Shown here: piece by piece, positions 26,772 to 37,859 of the stretch
Layout: each line of letters opens with the position of its first letter
Position numbering within the stretch: position 1 is the stretch's first letter
DNA from: Variovorax sp. 54
GTDB lineage: Bacteria > Pseudomonadota > Gammaproteobacteria > Burkholderiales > Burkholderiaceae_C
Direction of reading: 5' to 3'
Length of the DNA stretch: 64,000 nt
Assembly (NCBI RefSeq): GCF_002754375.1
Contig: NZ_PEFF01000001.1
Location: forward strand, 186,001-250,000
Position numbers and translations under genes: made by a program
The notes under the pieces: generated by a model
What the model was told of the DNA's origin: nothing
The model's input: only the letters and a program-made list of their open reading frames with translations
The model's database searches: none

Positions 26772-27563
26772 ATGACGCCATCGCCTATTGCCGGTACGGG
26801 AAATCCCGACGCCCTGCCGCCGCACGCCCCGCTGCCGCTGTACTACAACACCGAAGCGGAGCACCAGGCGTTCCTGCGGCGCATCTTCGACAGCACGGCC
26901 GCGGACTACGACCGCATCGAAGCCGTGCTGGCCTTCGGCACCGGCCCCGCGTACCGGCGCGACGCGCTGAAGCAGGCCGGCCTCGCGGCGGGCGCGCAGG
27001 TGCTCGACGTGGGCATCGGCACCGGGCTCGTCGCCCGCGAGGCCCTGAAGATCATCGGCCCCACCGGCAAACTCACAGGCGTCGACCCCAGCGTGGGAAT
27101 GATGGGCCAGGTCCGGCTGCCCGGCGTCGAACTGATCCAAGGCGTGGCCGAGGCCCTGCCCCGCCCCGACGCCAGCTGCGATTTCGTGAGCATGGGCTAC
27201 GCCATGCGCCACATCAGCGACGTGGCCGCCGCCTTTTCCGAATTCCACCGCGTGCTGCGCCCCGGCGGCCGCGTGGTGGTACTCGAGATCACCAAGCCCG
27301 AAGGCCGCATCGCCACCGCGCTGCTCAAGGGCTACATGCGCGCCGTGGTGCCGCTGATCGCCCGCGTGGTCGGCCGCCGCAGCGACACCTCGGAGCTGTG
27401 GCGCTACTACTGGGACACCATCGAGGCCTGCATCCCGCCCGAGCGCGTCATGCAGGCGCTGGGCACCGCCGGCTTCGGCGAGGTGCGCCGCTACGCAAGC
27501 CTCGGGGTCTTCTCTGCCTACACCGGCCGCAAACCCGAATCCACCGCCGACAAGGTTCGCTGA
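26772..27563 (+). CDS. Class I SAM-dependent methyltransferase (UbiE-like)
   Basis: A 263-residue Rossmann-fold methyltransferase. Motif I is QVLDVGIGTGLVAREAL, followed by GVDPSVGMM (motif II) and VLRPGGRVVVLEITKPEG; the middle of the sequence resembles UbiE/COQ5. It is followed two bases after its stop by a chorismatase gene, then an acyltransferase and a glycosyltransferase. UbiE-like methyltransferases accompany aryl-polyene pigment genes, and here methylation of an aryl head group or a quinone is plausible. Substrate unproven. Confidence 0.85.
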   Translation: MTPSPIAGTGNPDALPPHAPLPLYYNTEAEHQAFLRRIFDSTAADYDRIEAVLAFGTGPAYRRDALKQAGLAAGAQVLDVGIGTGLVAREALKIIGPTGKLTGVDPSVGMMGQVRLPGVELIQGVAEALPRPDASCDFVSMGYAMRHISDVAAAFSEFHRVLRPGGRVVVLEITKPEGRIATALLKGYMRAVVPLIARVVGRRSDTSELWRYYWDTIEACIPPERVMQALGTAGFGEVRRYASLGVFSAYTGRKPESTADKVR

Positions 27564-27565
27564 AC

Positions 27566-28606
27566 GTGCGCGCGCCCGACGACCACCTTCATTCCCCCCT
27601 GCGCGTGGAGCGCCTCTCGCTGCCGGACAGCCTCGCGCTGGCCACGCACAGCCATGCACCCTTTGCCGCGCTCGGCTACGGCACGCCGCACGGTGTCGCC
27701 TGGATGCCCACGGTCAACGCGCGCGTGCTGTCGCCGCAAGGCGCGATGGCCGACGTGTGGCACGTGGGCGACGGAACCCAGGTCCGGTCGGGCACCACCG
27801 GCATCGCGCGCTGGCGCACCGACGGGCACTGGCTGCTGGGCGCCATCGACCTCGATGAAGCCGTGGAAGGCCAGAGCCTGACCGAGCTGTCGCAGCGCGC
27901 CTACCGCGACCTGTTCCGCACGCTCGACCAGGCCGGCACGCCGCACCTGCAGCGCATCTGGAACTACCTGCCGCGCATCAACGCTGACGGCGGCGGGCTC
28001 GAACGCTACCGTCAATTCAACCTGGGCCGGCAAGAGGCCTTCTTCGAAGCCGGCCGCGCCGCCTTCGAGGGCGCCCCGGCCGCCTGCGCGCTGGGCATCC
28101 GCCAGGGCGCGCTGTCGATCCGTTTTCTCGCGGGACGCGCCGCGCCGCTGCCGGTCGAGAACCCGCGGCAGGTGTCGGCCTACCGCTATCCCGAAACCTA
28201 CGGCCCGCGCTCGCCGACCTTCTCGCGCGCTGCGCTGGCGGACATCGGTGACGGCCAGGTCGCGCTCTTCATCTCAGGCACGGCGAGCATCGTCGGCCAC
28301 GAGACCGTGCACCACGGCGACGTGCGTGAGCAGGCCCGCGAAACGCTGCGCAATCTCGAGGCCGTGATCGCCTCCGCCCATGCGCAGACCACGGCGCGCT
28401 TCTCGCTCGATGCGCTCGATTGCGTGGTGTACGTGCGGCATCCGTCGGACACCGACGCCGTGCGCGAGGTAATCGAATCCGCGATCGGCGCCCCCGCGCC
28501 GATGGCCCGCCACGCGGTGTACCTGGAAGCCGACATCTGCCGCAGCGATCTGCTGGTCGAGATCGAGGCCCACACGGTCGCCGCCGGCCGGCTGCAGGCC
28601 GCCTGA
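27566..28606 (+). CDS. FkbO/XanB2-type chorismatase family protein
   Basis: A 346-residue protein from a GTG start resembling the chorismate-hydrolysing FkbO/Hyg5/XanB2 family, which makes dihydroxycyclohexadiene carboxylate or 3-/4-hydroxybenzoate from chorismate. Family-typical segments are RIWNYLPRINADGGGLERYR (about 130-149) and FNLGRQEAFFEAG. The C-terminal half has the trimeric enzyme's AALADIGDGQVALFISGTAS and GHETVHHGD. In Xanthomonas XanB2 feeds 3-hydroxybenzoate to xanthomonadin and 4-hydroxybenzoate to ubiquinone. Which product this one makes cannot be decided from sequence. Confidence 0.75.
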   Translation: MRAPDDHLHSPLRVERLSLPDSLALATHSHAPFAALGYGTPHGVAWMPTVNARVLSPQGAMADVWHVGDGTQVRSGTTGIARWRTDGHWLLGAIDLDEAVEGQSLTELSQRAYRDLFRTLDQAGTPHLQRIWNYLPRINADGGGLERYRQFNLGRQEAFFEAGRAAFEGAPAACALGIRQGALSIRFLAGRAAPLPVENPRQVSAYRYPETYGPRSPTFSRAALADIGDGQVALFISGTASIVGHETVHHGDVREQARETLRNLEAVIASAHAQTTARFSLDALDCVVYVRHPSDTDAVREVIESAIGAPAPMARHAVYLEADICRSDLLVEIEAHTVAAGRLQAA

Positions 28607-28645
28607 GCGGCCCGCCGTCCGCCCGTCCGACCGACACCACCATTC

Positions 28646-29443
28646 ATGAACGTGCTGCGTTTTCTCACGTCGATCCCGCTCGCGCTGATGCTCTACGCGC
28701 TGCTGCTCTTCCTCGGCCTGATCTCGCTGGTCTGGAACTTCGCCGCCATGCTGCTGTACCCGGTGATGCCGGCCGCACCGGCGCGCACGCTGGGCCGCAT
28801 GACCATCGCCTTTGCCTACCGGATGTTCTGGTGGCTCGCGTCCGTCACCGGCATGATGCGCATCGACGCCTCGTGCCTGGACCCGATGCGCAACGAACCC
28901 GGCGTGATCTTCGTGGCCAACCATCCGACCATGCTCGACGCGCTGCTGCTGGTGGCGCGGCTGCCGCGCAGCGCCTGCATCATGAAGGCCGAGCTGATGG
29001 GCAACATCTTCCTCGGCGCGGGGGCCCGGCTGGCGCGCTACATCAGCAACAAGTCGGCCCGCACCATGGTGCGCCTGGCGGTCAACGACCTGCGCCAGGG
29101 CGGCCAGCTCGTGATCTTCCCTGAAGGCACGCGCACGGTGACGCCGCCGCTCAACCCCTTCCGTCCCGGCACCACGCTGATCGCCAAGCTGGCGCAGGCG
29201 CCGATCCAGACCGTGTTCATCGACACCGACTCGCCCTACCTGGGCAAGGGCTGGCCGCTGTGGCGCGTGCCACCGCTGCCCATCGTCTTCACGCTGCGGC
29301 TGGGCAAGCGCTTTGCGCCGACGCAGGACAGCGATGCGTTGCAGGTCGAGCTGGAACACTATTTCCGTCAACACATGGAGCAGCGCGCCACCGACGCGTC
29401 CCCCGAATGCCAGCAGACGCCTCGCGCACCCACCTTGTCCTGA
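28646..29443 (+). CDS. PlsC-type lysophospholipid/1-acylglycerol-3-phosphate acyltransferase family protein
   Basis: A 265-residue membrane-associated acyltransferase. Two N-terminal hydrophobic helices (about 5-40) precede the catalytic H-x4-D motif in NHPTMLD (His93, Asp98), and FPEGTRT (about 157-163) is the acceptor-binding motif. Such proteins occur in aryl-polyene/xanthomonadin clusters, where they help attach the pigment to a lipid. The following glycosyltransferase gene starts 37 bp before this one ends, implying coupled expression. Confidence 0.88.
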   Translation: MNVLRFLTSIPLALMLYALLLFLGLISLVWNFAAMLLYPVMPAAPARTLGRMTIAFAYRMFWWLASVTGMMRIDASCLDPMRNEPGVIFVANHPTMLDALLLVARLPRSACIMKAELMGNIFLGAGARLARYISNKSARTMVRLAVNDLRQGGQLVIFPEGTRTVTPPLNPFRPGTTLIAKLAQAPIQTVFIDTDSPYLGKGWPLWRVPPLPIVFTLRLGKRFAPTQDSDALQVELEHYFRQHMEQRATDASPECQQTPRAPTLS

Positions 29444-30186
29444 TTCCCAGCTACAACACGGGCGAGCGCCTGTTCTCGACAGTCGCCGCCGCGCGAGCCC
29501 AATGGAACCCGGTGTGGGTGGTGATCGACGGCAGCGACGACGGCACGGGCGAGCGGCTGCAGCAGATGGCGGCCGGCGATCCGGGCCTGCGCGTGTGGGT
29601 GCTGCCGCAGAACCAGGGCAAGGGCTCGGCGGTGCTGCACGGCTTGCGGGCAGCGAAAGAAGCGGGCTTCACGCATGCACTCACGATGGATTCCGACGGG
29701 CAGCATCCGGCGGACCTGATCCCCTCTTTCATGAACGCCTCGCTGGCGCGGCCCGAGACGATGGTGCTGGGCCGACCGGTGTTCGACGCCAGCGCGCCGC
29801 TGCTGCGGGTGCGCGGGCGGCGGGTGTCCAACGGCTGGACGCAGCTCGAGACGCTGTTCGCGGGTGTCGGAGATTCTCTCTACGGTTTTCGCGTGTACCC
29901 GGTGGTCGACCTGATCGCTGTGATGGCGCGGCAACCGTGGATGCGGCGCTTCGACTTCGATACCGAGGCGGTCGTGCGGCTGGCCTGGCGCGGGGTGAAG
30001 CCGGTGAACATCGATGCGCCTGTGAAATACCTGACGGCGGAGGAAGGCGGGGTGTCGCACTTTCGCTATGGGCGGGACAATGTGCTGCTGACTTGGATGC
30101 ACACGCGGTTGATGGTGGAGTTTGTTTTGCGGTTGCCTGGGTTGCTCTTTCGCAAATTGCGGGGGGCGCCGCCATTTCAGGCCTAG
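29407..30186 (+). CDS. Family 2 glycosyltransferase
   Basis: A 259-residue GT-A-fold transferase. HLVLIPSYNTGERL starts the nucleotide-sugar fold, DGSDDG is the first acidic motif and MDSDGQHPADL the second. The protein ends with a hydrophobic segment (MVEFVLRLPGLLF) suggesting membrane association. It overlaps the acyltransferase gene by 37 bp in another frame. Together with the chorismatase and acyltransferase it matches part of an aryl-polyene gene set, but no ketosynthases, dehydratases or acyl carrier proteins are in the window. Confidence 0.85.
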   Translation: MPADASRTHLVLIPSYNTGERLFSTVAAARAQWNPVWVVIDGSDDGTGERLQQMAAGDPGLRVWVLPQNQGKGSAVLHGLRAAKEAGFTHALTMDSDGQHPADLIPSFMNASLARPETMVLGRPVFDASAPLLRVRGRRVSNGWTQLETLFAGVGDSLYGFRVYPVVDLIAVMARQPWMRRFDFDTEAVVRLAWRGVKPVNIDAPVKYLTAEEGGVSHFRYGRDNVLLTWMHTRLMVEFVLRLPGLLFRKLRGAPPFQA

Positions 30187-30197
30187 CCTCTTTTTGA

Positions 30198-30400
30198 GGG
30201 GCGCCCGACAGGCGGTACGGCGCGGTCGGCCCCACTGTGCCGGCCGCTTCGCGGCTGCCCTGCGGTGCTCGCGTTTCACGGGGTCTCGCAGAACTCGCCT
30301 GCGGCTCAAACAGCTGCGAGCCCTGATCCGCGAAACGCTGCGCTCCTCGGCGGCACAGAGGGGCCGCCCACACCGCACCGCCTGCCGGGCACCTGCCGTG
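30198..30400. repeat. Long imperfect inverted repeat between convergent operons
   Basis: The region between the glycosyltransferase and efflux genes holds no gene. Its left arm (30201-30281) and right arm (30328-30392) are imperfect reverse complements: both contain CAGGCGGT, CGGCCCC, CTGTGCCG and a GCGTTTC block in mirrored order. The whole could fold into one long cruciform or a two-way terminator. It looks like an intergenic repeat family member. Confidence 0.6.
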
Positions 30401-30427
30401 GCGTGAAAGCCCCCTGTCCTTCTTCTG

Positions 30428-31808
30428 CTACTCGACGATCGCGCCTCCGCCCAGTGCCTTGTAGAGCGTCATCGTTGCGTTGAGCTGGTTCAGACGGTTC
30501 TGCGCCAGCGAGACCTCCGCAGCGCGGCGCTTGTCCTTGGCGTCGAGCACGGGCTGCAGCGCGGTAGCGCCGGCGCGATAGCGCACTTCCGACAAGGCCT
30601 CGGCGCGTTGCGCCTGTTGCAGCGCCAGGGCCAGCTTCACGCTTTCGTCCTGCAGCTGGGTTCGCGACGACAGCGTGTTTTCCACCTCGGACAGCGCGGT
30701 GTACAGCGACTGGCGGAACCCGACGACCGCTTCTTCGTAACGCGTCTGCGATACGGCGACGGTCAGCCGCGCGGTGTTCCATTGCAGGAAAGGCAGCACC
30801 AGGCCGGCACCGAGGGTCGCGACCGGGTTCTTCAGCACCTCGCCCAATGCATTGCTCCCCGCGCCCAGCGAACCCGTGAGGCTCAGCACCGGATAGAAGC
30901 TGGTGCGCGTGGCATCGACGTTCGCGAGCGAGGACCGCAGGCGCTGCTCCGCAGCGCGCAGGTCGGGCCGGCGGCCCAGCAGGTTGGCGGGCAGTCCGGC
31001 ATCGATCACGGGCAAGGCGGTGTCCGGCAGTTGGGAGGGCTCGTCCCTCGGGGCGTCGGGCGGCATGTCGAACAGGATGGCCAGCGCGTTGCGCGCTTCG
31101 ACGCGCTGTTGCAGCAGCTGCGTGTGCGCCGCCTCCTGGCTCGCGAGGTTCTGGCCGGCCTGCGCGACGTCGAGGCCGGACACGGCACCCGCCGCGTACT
31201 TGGCTTGCACCAGCGCCTGGATGCGCCGCGCATCGGCCATGCCGGCTTCGCTCAGTGCGATGCGGTGGTTCAGGTAGCCGGTCTGCCAATACAGCCCGGC
31301 CGTGGTGCCCACCAGCGCCAGCGCCGTGGCCTCGCGGTCGGACTGGGTGGCCTGCAGCTCCCAGTCGGCAACGCTGCGCTGCGCCGACAGGCGGCCCCAC
31401 AGGTCAACTTCGTAGCTCAGGCTCAGCAAGGATCTCGCGCTCGAAGCGGCAACGCCGCCGCGCTTCAGGTCGAAGCTGCGTTGGGTGCCCAGTTGCCCCG
31501 TCACGCCCGGCGTGAGGTTGGTGTTCGCCAGGCCGGCCTGCAGCTGCGCCCGTTGCACGCGGATGCCGGCGGCAGCCAGGTTGTTGTTGGTGCGCAGGAC
31601 GCTGTCGATCAGGGTATCGAGCCGCGCGTCGTGGAAGGCGGTCCACCAGCGGGCCTGCGGCACGGCCGCCGCGTTCTGCGGCAGGGGCAGTTGCTGCTGC
31701 CACGCCTGCGGCACGCCGAGCGGCCGTTGTTCGCGCCGCTCCGGTTGGAACAGCGTGCAGCCGCTAAGCGCCAGCGCGATGGCGAGCGTCCCGAGGGTCA
31801 GGCGCGCG

Positions 31809-31816
<8 letters not shown>
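30428..31816 (-). CDS. RND/MacAB-type efflux outer-membrane factor (NodT-family lipoprotein)
   Basis: A TolC-like outer-membrane channel subunit of 462 residues with a lipoprotein signal (LAIALALSGC, lipidated Cys about residue 20). Two related halves of the OEP domain are present, with LSYEVDLWGRLSAQRSVAD and the second-half VDATRTSFYPVLSLTGSLGA. The start is a GTG lying 8 bp inside the macB end. With macA and macB it completes a tripartite efflux operon. Confidence 0.93.
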
Positions 31817-33787
<1,971 letters not shown>

Positions 33788-33791
<4 letters not shown>

Positions 33792-34948
33792 TGGCGCGGT
33801 CCCCGGTTGCCACCGCCGTTGCCGTCGGTCTTCTCCAGTGCCGAGGCGTCGCCCGTGATGACGTTGTCGCCCTCCTTCAGGCCTTCGAGCACCTGGGCCT
33901 GGAAGTTGTTGCTGATGCCGATGCGCACCGGCCGCTTTTCCACGCGTTGGTCGGGCAGGAGCACGCGCACTTCATGGCGGCCGTCCTTGTCGCGCGCGCC
34001 GAGCGCGGTGAGCGGCACGGTCAGCGCCTGCTTGGCCTCGCCCAGCATGATGGCGACCTGCGCCGTCATGTCGACACGCAGCGTGCGCTCGGGGTTGGGC
34101 ACATCGAACAGCGCGTTGAAGAACACGGCGTTGTTGATTTTCTCGGGCGACGGCTGCACCGCGCGCAGCGTGCCGTGGTAGCGCGTGTCGGGGTCGCCGA
34201 GGATGGTGAAGTACACCGGCAGGCCCGCCTTCACGCGCACCACGTCGGCCTCGGACACCTGGGCCTTCACGGTCATGGTCGACAGGTCGGCCAGCTTCAT
34301 GAGCGTGGGCACCTGGAACGAGGCCACCACGGTCTGGCCTTCGAGCGTGTTGATCGACACCACGTCGCCGTCGATGGGCGCCATGATGCGGGTGTACGAC
34401 AGGTTGGTCTGCGCCGAGGCCAGGGCCAGCTTCTGCTGGCGGATCTGCGCATCGAGCGACACGGCATCGGCGCGCAGCGCACGCAGTTCGGTGTCGGCGC
34501 TTTCCAGGTCCTGGCGCGCGGCGGCGTCCTGCGCCAGCATTTCGCGCTGGCGTGCCCAGGTGAGCTCGGCCTGCTTCACGCGGACCTCCTTCGCGAGCTT
34601 CTGGGCCTGCAGGTTCTCGAGCTTGGCCTGCTCCTGCGCCAAGGTGTTCTGCGAAATGACGGGATCGATCTCGGCGAGCCAGTCGCCCTTCTTCACCGTC
34701 TGGCCGAGCACCACTTTCAGCGACTTGAGCTGGCCGGACACCTGCGCACCCACCTCGACCTGCTTGAAGGCCTGCAGCACGCCGGTGGCGAGCACCGCGT
34801 TCTCGAGGTCGCTGCGCTGCACGGTGGCGGTGAGGTAGTCGCTTTTCTTCGGCGGGCTCAACCAGAAGAAGGTCGCGACGGCCAGCACGATGAGCAAGGC
34901 CAGGCCGACAAGGAGCTTGCGCGATCGTCGCGAAGGAGTGGTGGGCAT
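33788..34948 (-). CDS. macA: MacA-type periplasmic adaptor (membrane fusion protein)
   Basis: The 386-residue adaptor linking MacB to the outer-membrane channel. It has one N-terminal membrane anchor (LLVGLALLIVLAVATFFWL), a lipoyl-type half motif (GVLQAFKQVEVGAQVSGQL), a long coiled coil (about 95-165), the second lipoyl half (YTRIMAPIDGDVVSINTLEG) and a beta barrel. It is the first gene of macA-macB-outer membrane factor. Upstream lie about 200 bp that include the terminator of the sulfur operon. Confidence 0.93.
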
Positions 34949-35082
34949 GCAGTGAAGTGGGAGTGGAAACGGGCGATGAGACCCTGGAAAGGATGCGATT
35001 GATCCTAGCCCCGCTTGCTGAAGGTCTGCTAAAGCATGCGTTTTGGTGGGCTTTTTGCACGAACCCCGCGAAACGCCCCACG

Positions 35083-35128
35083 AAAAACGGCGTGGCCCGC
35101 CGCCCTTAAAGGACAGCGGGCCACGCCG
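35083..35128 (-). terminator. Strong intrinsic terminator after dsbB
   Basis: A 13-bp perfect stem CGGCGTGGCCCGC/GCGGGCCACGCCG (35088-35100 with 35116-35128), read leftward, is followed by TTTTT (35083-35087). It sits 22 bp beyond the dsbB stop and ends the peroxiredoxin-sbp-cysTWA-dsbB transcript. Confidence 0.88.
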
Positions 35129-35149
35129 CAGAAACTACTGAAAAAGAAC

Positions 35150-35665
35150 TCAGCGCGCCGTGCGTCGACGCAAGAGCAGCGTGAGGAGCAACAGCGCCAG
35201 CACCGTGAACGCAACGAACGACCAATTCGCCAGCGTCAGGCCGAACAGCGACCAGTCGATCTTGGAACAGTCGCCGCCGCCGCGGAAGATCATCGGCAGC
35301 GCGCGCTTGAGCGGGAAGGTCTCGATCATCCCGTACAGGTCACGCCCGCACGAGACGACTTCGGGCGGATACCACTGCAGCCAGCTCTGCTGCGCCGCCG
35401 TGTAGGCACCGCCCACCGCCGCCGCCAGTGCCAGCACCCCGCCCGTCACCTGCAGGCCCCGGCTGTTGAACAGCGCCGCCAAGCCGGTGAAGAGCGCCAC
35501 GAGCATCAGCGCATAGCGCTGCACGATGCACATGGGACAGGGTTCGAGCCCGACCACGTGTTGCAGATACAGCCCGAAGGCCAGCATCAGGACACAGGCC
35601 AGGCAGATCAGCGCGAGCGCGCGGCGCGGTGCGCCGAAGTACCAATGGATCAAGGAGATACCCAA
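35150..35665 (-). CDS. dsbB: Disulfide bond formation protein DsbB
   Basis: An inner-membrane quinone reductase that reoxidises DsbA. The 171-residue protein has four transmembrane helices, the first redox pair as CPMC (residues 43-46), and a second pair in the periplasmic loop (VVSCGRDL and GGGDCSKID). No ATG is available. The TTG at 35665 lies inside cysA, and a TTG at 35653 overlapping the cysA stop (TTGA) is equally likely and would shorten it by four residues. Position at the end of the sulfate uptake operon links thiol oxidation to sulfur supply. Confidence 0.92.
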   Translation of the reverse strand: MGISLIHWYFGAPRRALALICLACVLMLAFGLYLQHVVGLEPCPMCIVQRYALMLVALFTGLAALFNSRGLQVTGGVLALAAAVGGAYTAAQQSWLQWYPPEVVSCGRDLYGMIETFPLKRALPMIFRGGGDCSKIDWSLFGLTLANWSFVAFTVLALLLLTLLLRRRTAR

Positions 35666-36747
35666 TCTTCTTCTACGAACACCCTGGCCTTGCGGGGGTT
35701 GGCGACGACGGTGTCGCCTTCCTTCAAGTCCAGGTCGCGGAACTGTTGCGCAGGGAGTTGCGCTTCGATGATGGTTCCGGAGCCCGGATTATCTGGATTC
35801 GTTTCGGTGGGCTCAAGTTCCAGCCGCGCGATCGGTCCGACCACAATTGCGCGCGACAGCGTGGCGACGATGCCGGTGGCGCCTGCCACGTAGCGGGTCA
35901 CGTCCAGGTCATGCGGGCGCACGTAGGCCAGCGCCTTGGCGTCGCGCGCGGTGCTGTGCTCGGGCGAGTCGATGCGCATGCCGTCCAGTTGCACGGCGCC
36001 GTTGTCGGCCCGGCCGTGGAACAGGTTCACGTCGCCCAGGAAGCCGTAGACGAACGGGCTCGCGGGCTTGTCCCACACGTCCTGCGGCGAGCCGACCTGC
36101 TCGATGCGGCCCTTGTTGATCACCACCACGCGGTCGGCCACTTCAAGCGCTTCTTCCTGGTCGTGCGTGACGAAGATCGAGGTGACGTGCAGCTCGTCGT
36201 GCAGCCGGCGCAGCCAGCGGCGCAGTTCCTTGCGCACCTTGGCGTCGAGCGCGCCGAAGGGTTCGTCGAGCAGCAGCACCTTGGGCTCCACCGCCAGCGC
36301 GCGGGCCAGCGCGATGCGCTGGCGCTGGCCGCCGGACAGCTGTGACGGGTAGCGGTCGGCCAGCCAGTCGAGCTGCACCAGCTTGAGCAGGTCGGTCACC
36401 TTCTGCTTGATCTGCGCGTCGCTCGGCCGCTCCTTGCGCGGCTTCACGCGCAGGCCGAAGGCCACGTTCTCGAACACGGTCATGTGGCGGAACAGCGCGT
36501 AGTGCTGGAACACGAAGCCGACCTGGCGTTCGCGCACGTGCACGTCGGTCGTGTCTTCGCCCGAGAAGTGGATGCTGCCGGTGTCGGCCGTTTCCAGGCC
36601 CGCGATGATGCGCAGCAGCGTGGTCTTGCCGCAGCCCGAAGGGCCGAGCAGCGCGACGAGTTCGCCCGACTCGACGTCGAGGTTCACGTTGTTCAGCGCC
36701 CGGAAGTCGCCGAACTGCTTGCTGATGTTGCGGATTTCGATGCTCAT
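35650..36747 (-). CDS. cysA: Sulfate/thiosulfate ABC transporter ATPase CysA
   Basis: The ATP-hydrolysing subunit of the CysTWA importer. The 365-residue product starts [20 protein letters not shown] and has Walker [17 protein letters not shown], signature [17 protein letters not shown], Walker [12 protein letters not shown] and a C-terminal regulatory TOBE-like domain (about 240-355). A REP-like palindrome lies in the 88-bp gap upstream, after cysW. Confidence 0.96.
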   Translation of the reverse strand: MSIEIRNISKQFGDFRALNNVNLDVESGELVALLGPSGCGKTTLLRIIAGLETADTGSIHFSGEDTTDVHVRERQVGFVFQHYALFRHMTVFENVAFGLRVKPRKERPSDAQIKQKVTDLLKLVQLDWLADRYPSQLSGGQRQRIALARALAVEPKVLLLDEPFGALDAKVRKELRRWLRRLHDELHVTSIFVTHDQEEALEVADRVVVINKGRIEQVGSPQDVWDKPASPFVYGFLGDVNLFHGRADNGAVQLDGMRIDSPEHSTARDAKALAYVRPHDLDVTRYVAGATGIVATLSRAIVVGPIARLELEPTETNPDNPGSGTIIEAQLPAQQFRDLDLKEGDTVVANPRKARVFVEEDWVSP

Positions 36748-36779
36748 GGAATCTCTTCCTCTGCCTTCTTCTGATGACT

Positions 36780-36813
36780 CCCTCTCCCCGCGGGGAGAGG
36801 GTCGGGGTGAGGG
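36780..36813. repeat. REP-like palindromic repeat (cysW-cysA gap)
   Basis: CCCTCTCCCCGCGGGGAGAG continues as GGTCGGGGTGAGGG. A self-complementary head (CCTCTCCCC/GGGGAGAGG) plus a GGGGTGAGGG tail is the same family as two copies at 55.27-55.38 kb. Within an operon such a hairpin may protect or process mRNA. Confidence 0.75.
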
Positions 36814-36835
36814 TTCTCCCCTCACCACAGGACTT

Positions 36836-37729
36836 TCAAACCGCCGCGGGACGCTCGGGCGGCAGCTCGGCGATGGCTTTCATTTCGCGCTCATGGCGCC
36901 ACTCGATGACCGACTTGATCACCAGGGTGACCAGCGCCAGGATCGCCAGCAATGAGGCCACGGCAAAGGCGGCCACCGACTGGTATTCGTTGTAGAGCAC
37001 TTCGACGTGCAGCGGCATCGTGTTGGTCTGGCCGCGGATGTGGCCCGACACCACCGACACCGCGCCGAACTCGCCCATGGCGCGCGCATTGCACAGGATC
37101 ACGCCGTACAGCAGGCCCCACTTGATGTTGGGCAAGGTCACGCGCCAGAAGGTCTGCCAGCCGGTCGCGCCGAGCACGATGGCGGCCTGCTCTTCGTCGG
37201 TGCCCTGCGCCTGCATCAGCGGAATGAGTTCGCGCGCAATGAAGGGGAAGGTCACGAACACAGTGGCCAGCACGATGCCGGGCACGGCAAAGATGATCTT
37301 GATGTCGTGCTCCGCCAGCCATGGGCCGAACCAGCCCTGCGCGCCGAACACCAGCACGTAGATCAGGCCCGCCACCACCGGCGACACCGCGAACGGCAGG
37401 TCGATCAGCGTGGTGAGGAAGGCCTTGCCACGGAACTCGAACTTGGCGATGGCCCAGGCCGCGGCCACGCCGAAGACGAGGTTCATCGGCACCGCGATGG
37501 CGGCGGTGATGAGCGTGAGGCGGATGGCGCTCCACGCATCGGGTTCCTTCAGCGCCTCGAGGTAGGCATTGAGGCCCTTGCGCAGCGCCTCGACCGCCAC
37601 GGCCGCCAGCGGCAGCACGAGGAACAGGAACATGAACACGAGGGCGATGCCGATCAGCGTCCAGCGGACCCAGGCCGACTCGGTGGTGCCGGCCTGTGCG
37701 CGGCGAATGATTTTGGAAGGCGCACTCAT
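36836..37729 (-). CDS. cysW: Sulfate/thiosulfate ABC transporter permease CysW
   Basis: An inner-membrane permease of 297 residues with six predicted helices. The coupling motif that contacts CysA is [35 protein letters not shown], seen as [20 protein letters not shown] then [30 protein letters not shown] is typical of sulfate permeases. Pairs with CysT. A 130-bp repeat-bearing gap separates it from cysT. Confidence 0.95.
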   Translation of the reverse strand: MSAPSKIIRRAQAGTTESAWVRWTLIGIALVFMFLFLVLPLAAVAVEALRKGLNAYLEALKEPDAWSAIRLTLITAAIAVPMNLVFGVAAAWAIAKFEFRGKAFLTTLIDLPFAVSPVVAGLIYVLVFGAQGWFGPWLAEHDIKIIFAVPGIVLATVFVTFPFIARELIPLMQAQGTDEEQAAIVLGATGWQTFWRVTLPNIKWGLLYGVILCNARAMGEFGAVSVVSGHIRGQTNTMPLHVEVLYNEYQSVAAFAVASLLAILALVTLVIKSVIEWRHEREMKAIAELPPERPAAV

Positions 37730-37757
37730 TGCGAGGTCCCGATGGGGTTGCGCGAAG

Positions 37758-37851
37758 GAACACCGCAGAACCGGCTTTGCCGGGCTGCTGGTGTTGCCCC
37801 CGGCGAGGGGGTTGGCGAAGCGACACGAAGTGCGCGAAGACTGGGGGAGTG
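37758..37851. repeat. Double-hairpin intergenic repeat in the cysT-cysW gap
   Basis: The gap holds two adjacent perfect hairpins, CCGGC-ttt-GCCGG (37771-37783) and CCCCC-ggcga-GGGGG (37797-37811), followed by GAAGCGACACGAAGTGCGCG. From memory this composite resembles an intergenic repeat common in Comamonadaceae genomes; only the hairpins are shown by this sequence. No gene is seen here. Confidence 0.5.
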
Positions 37852-37859
37852 CAACATTG

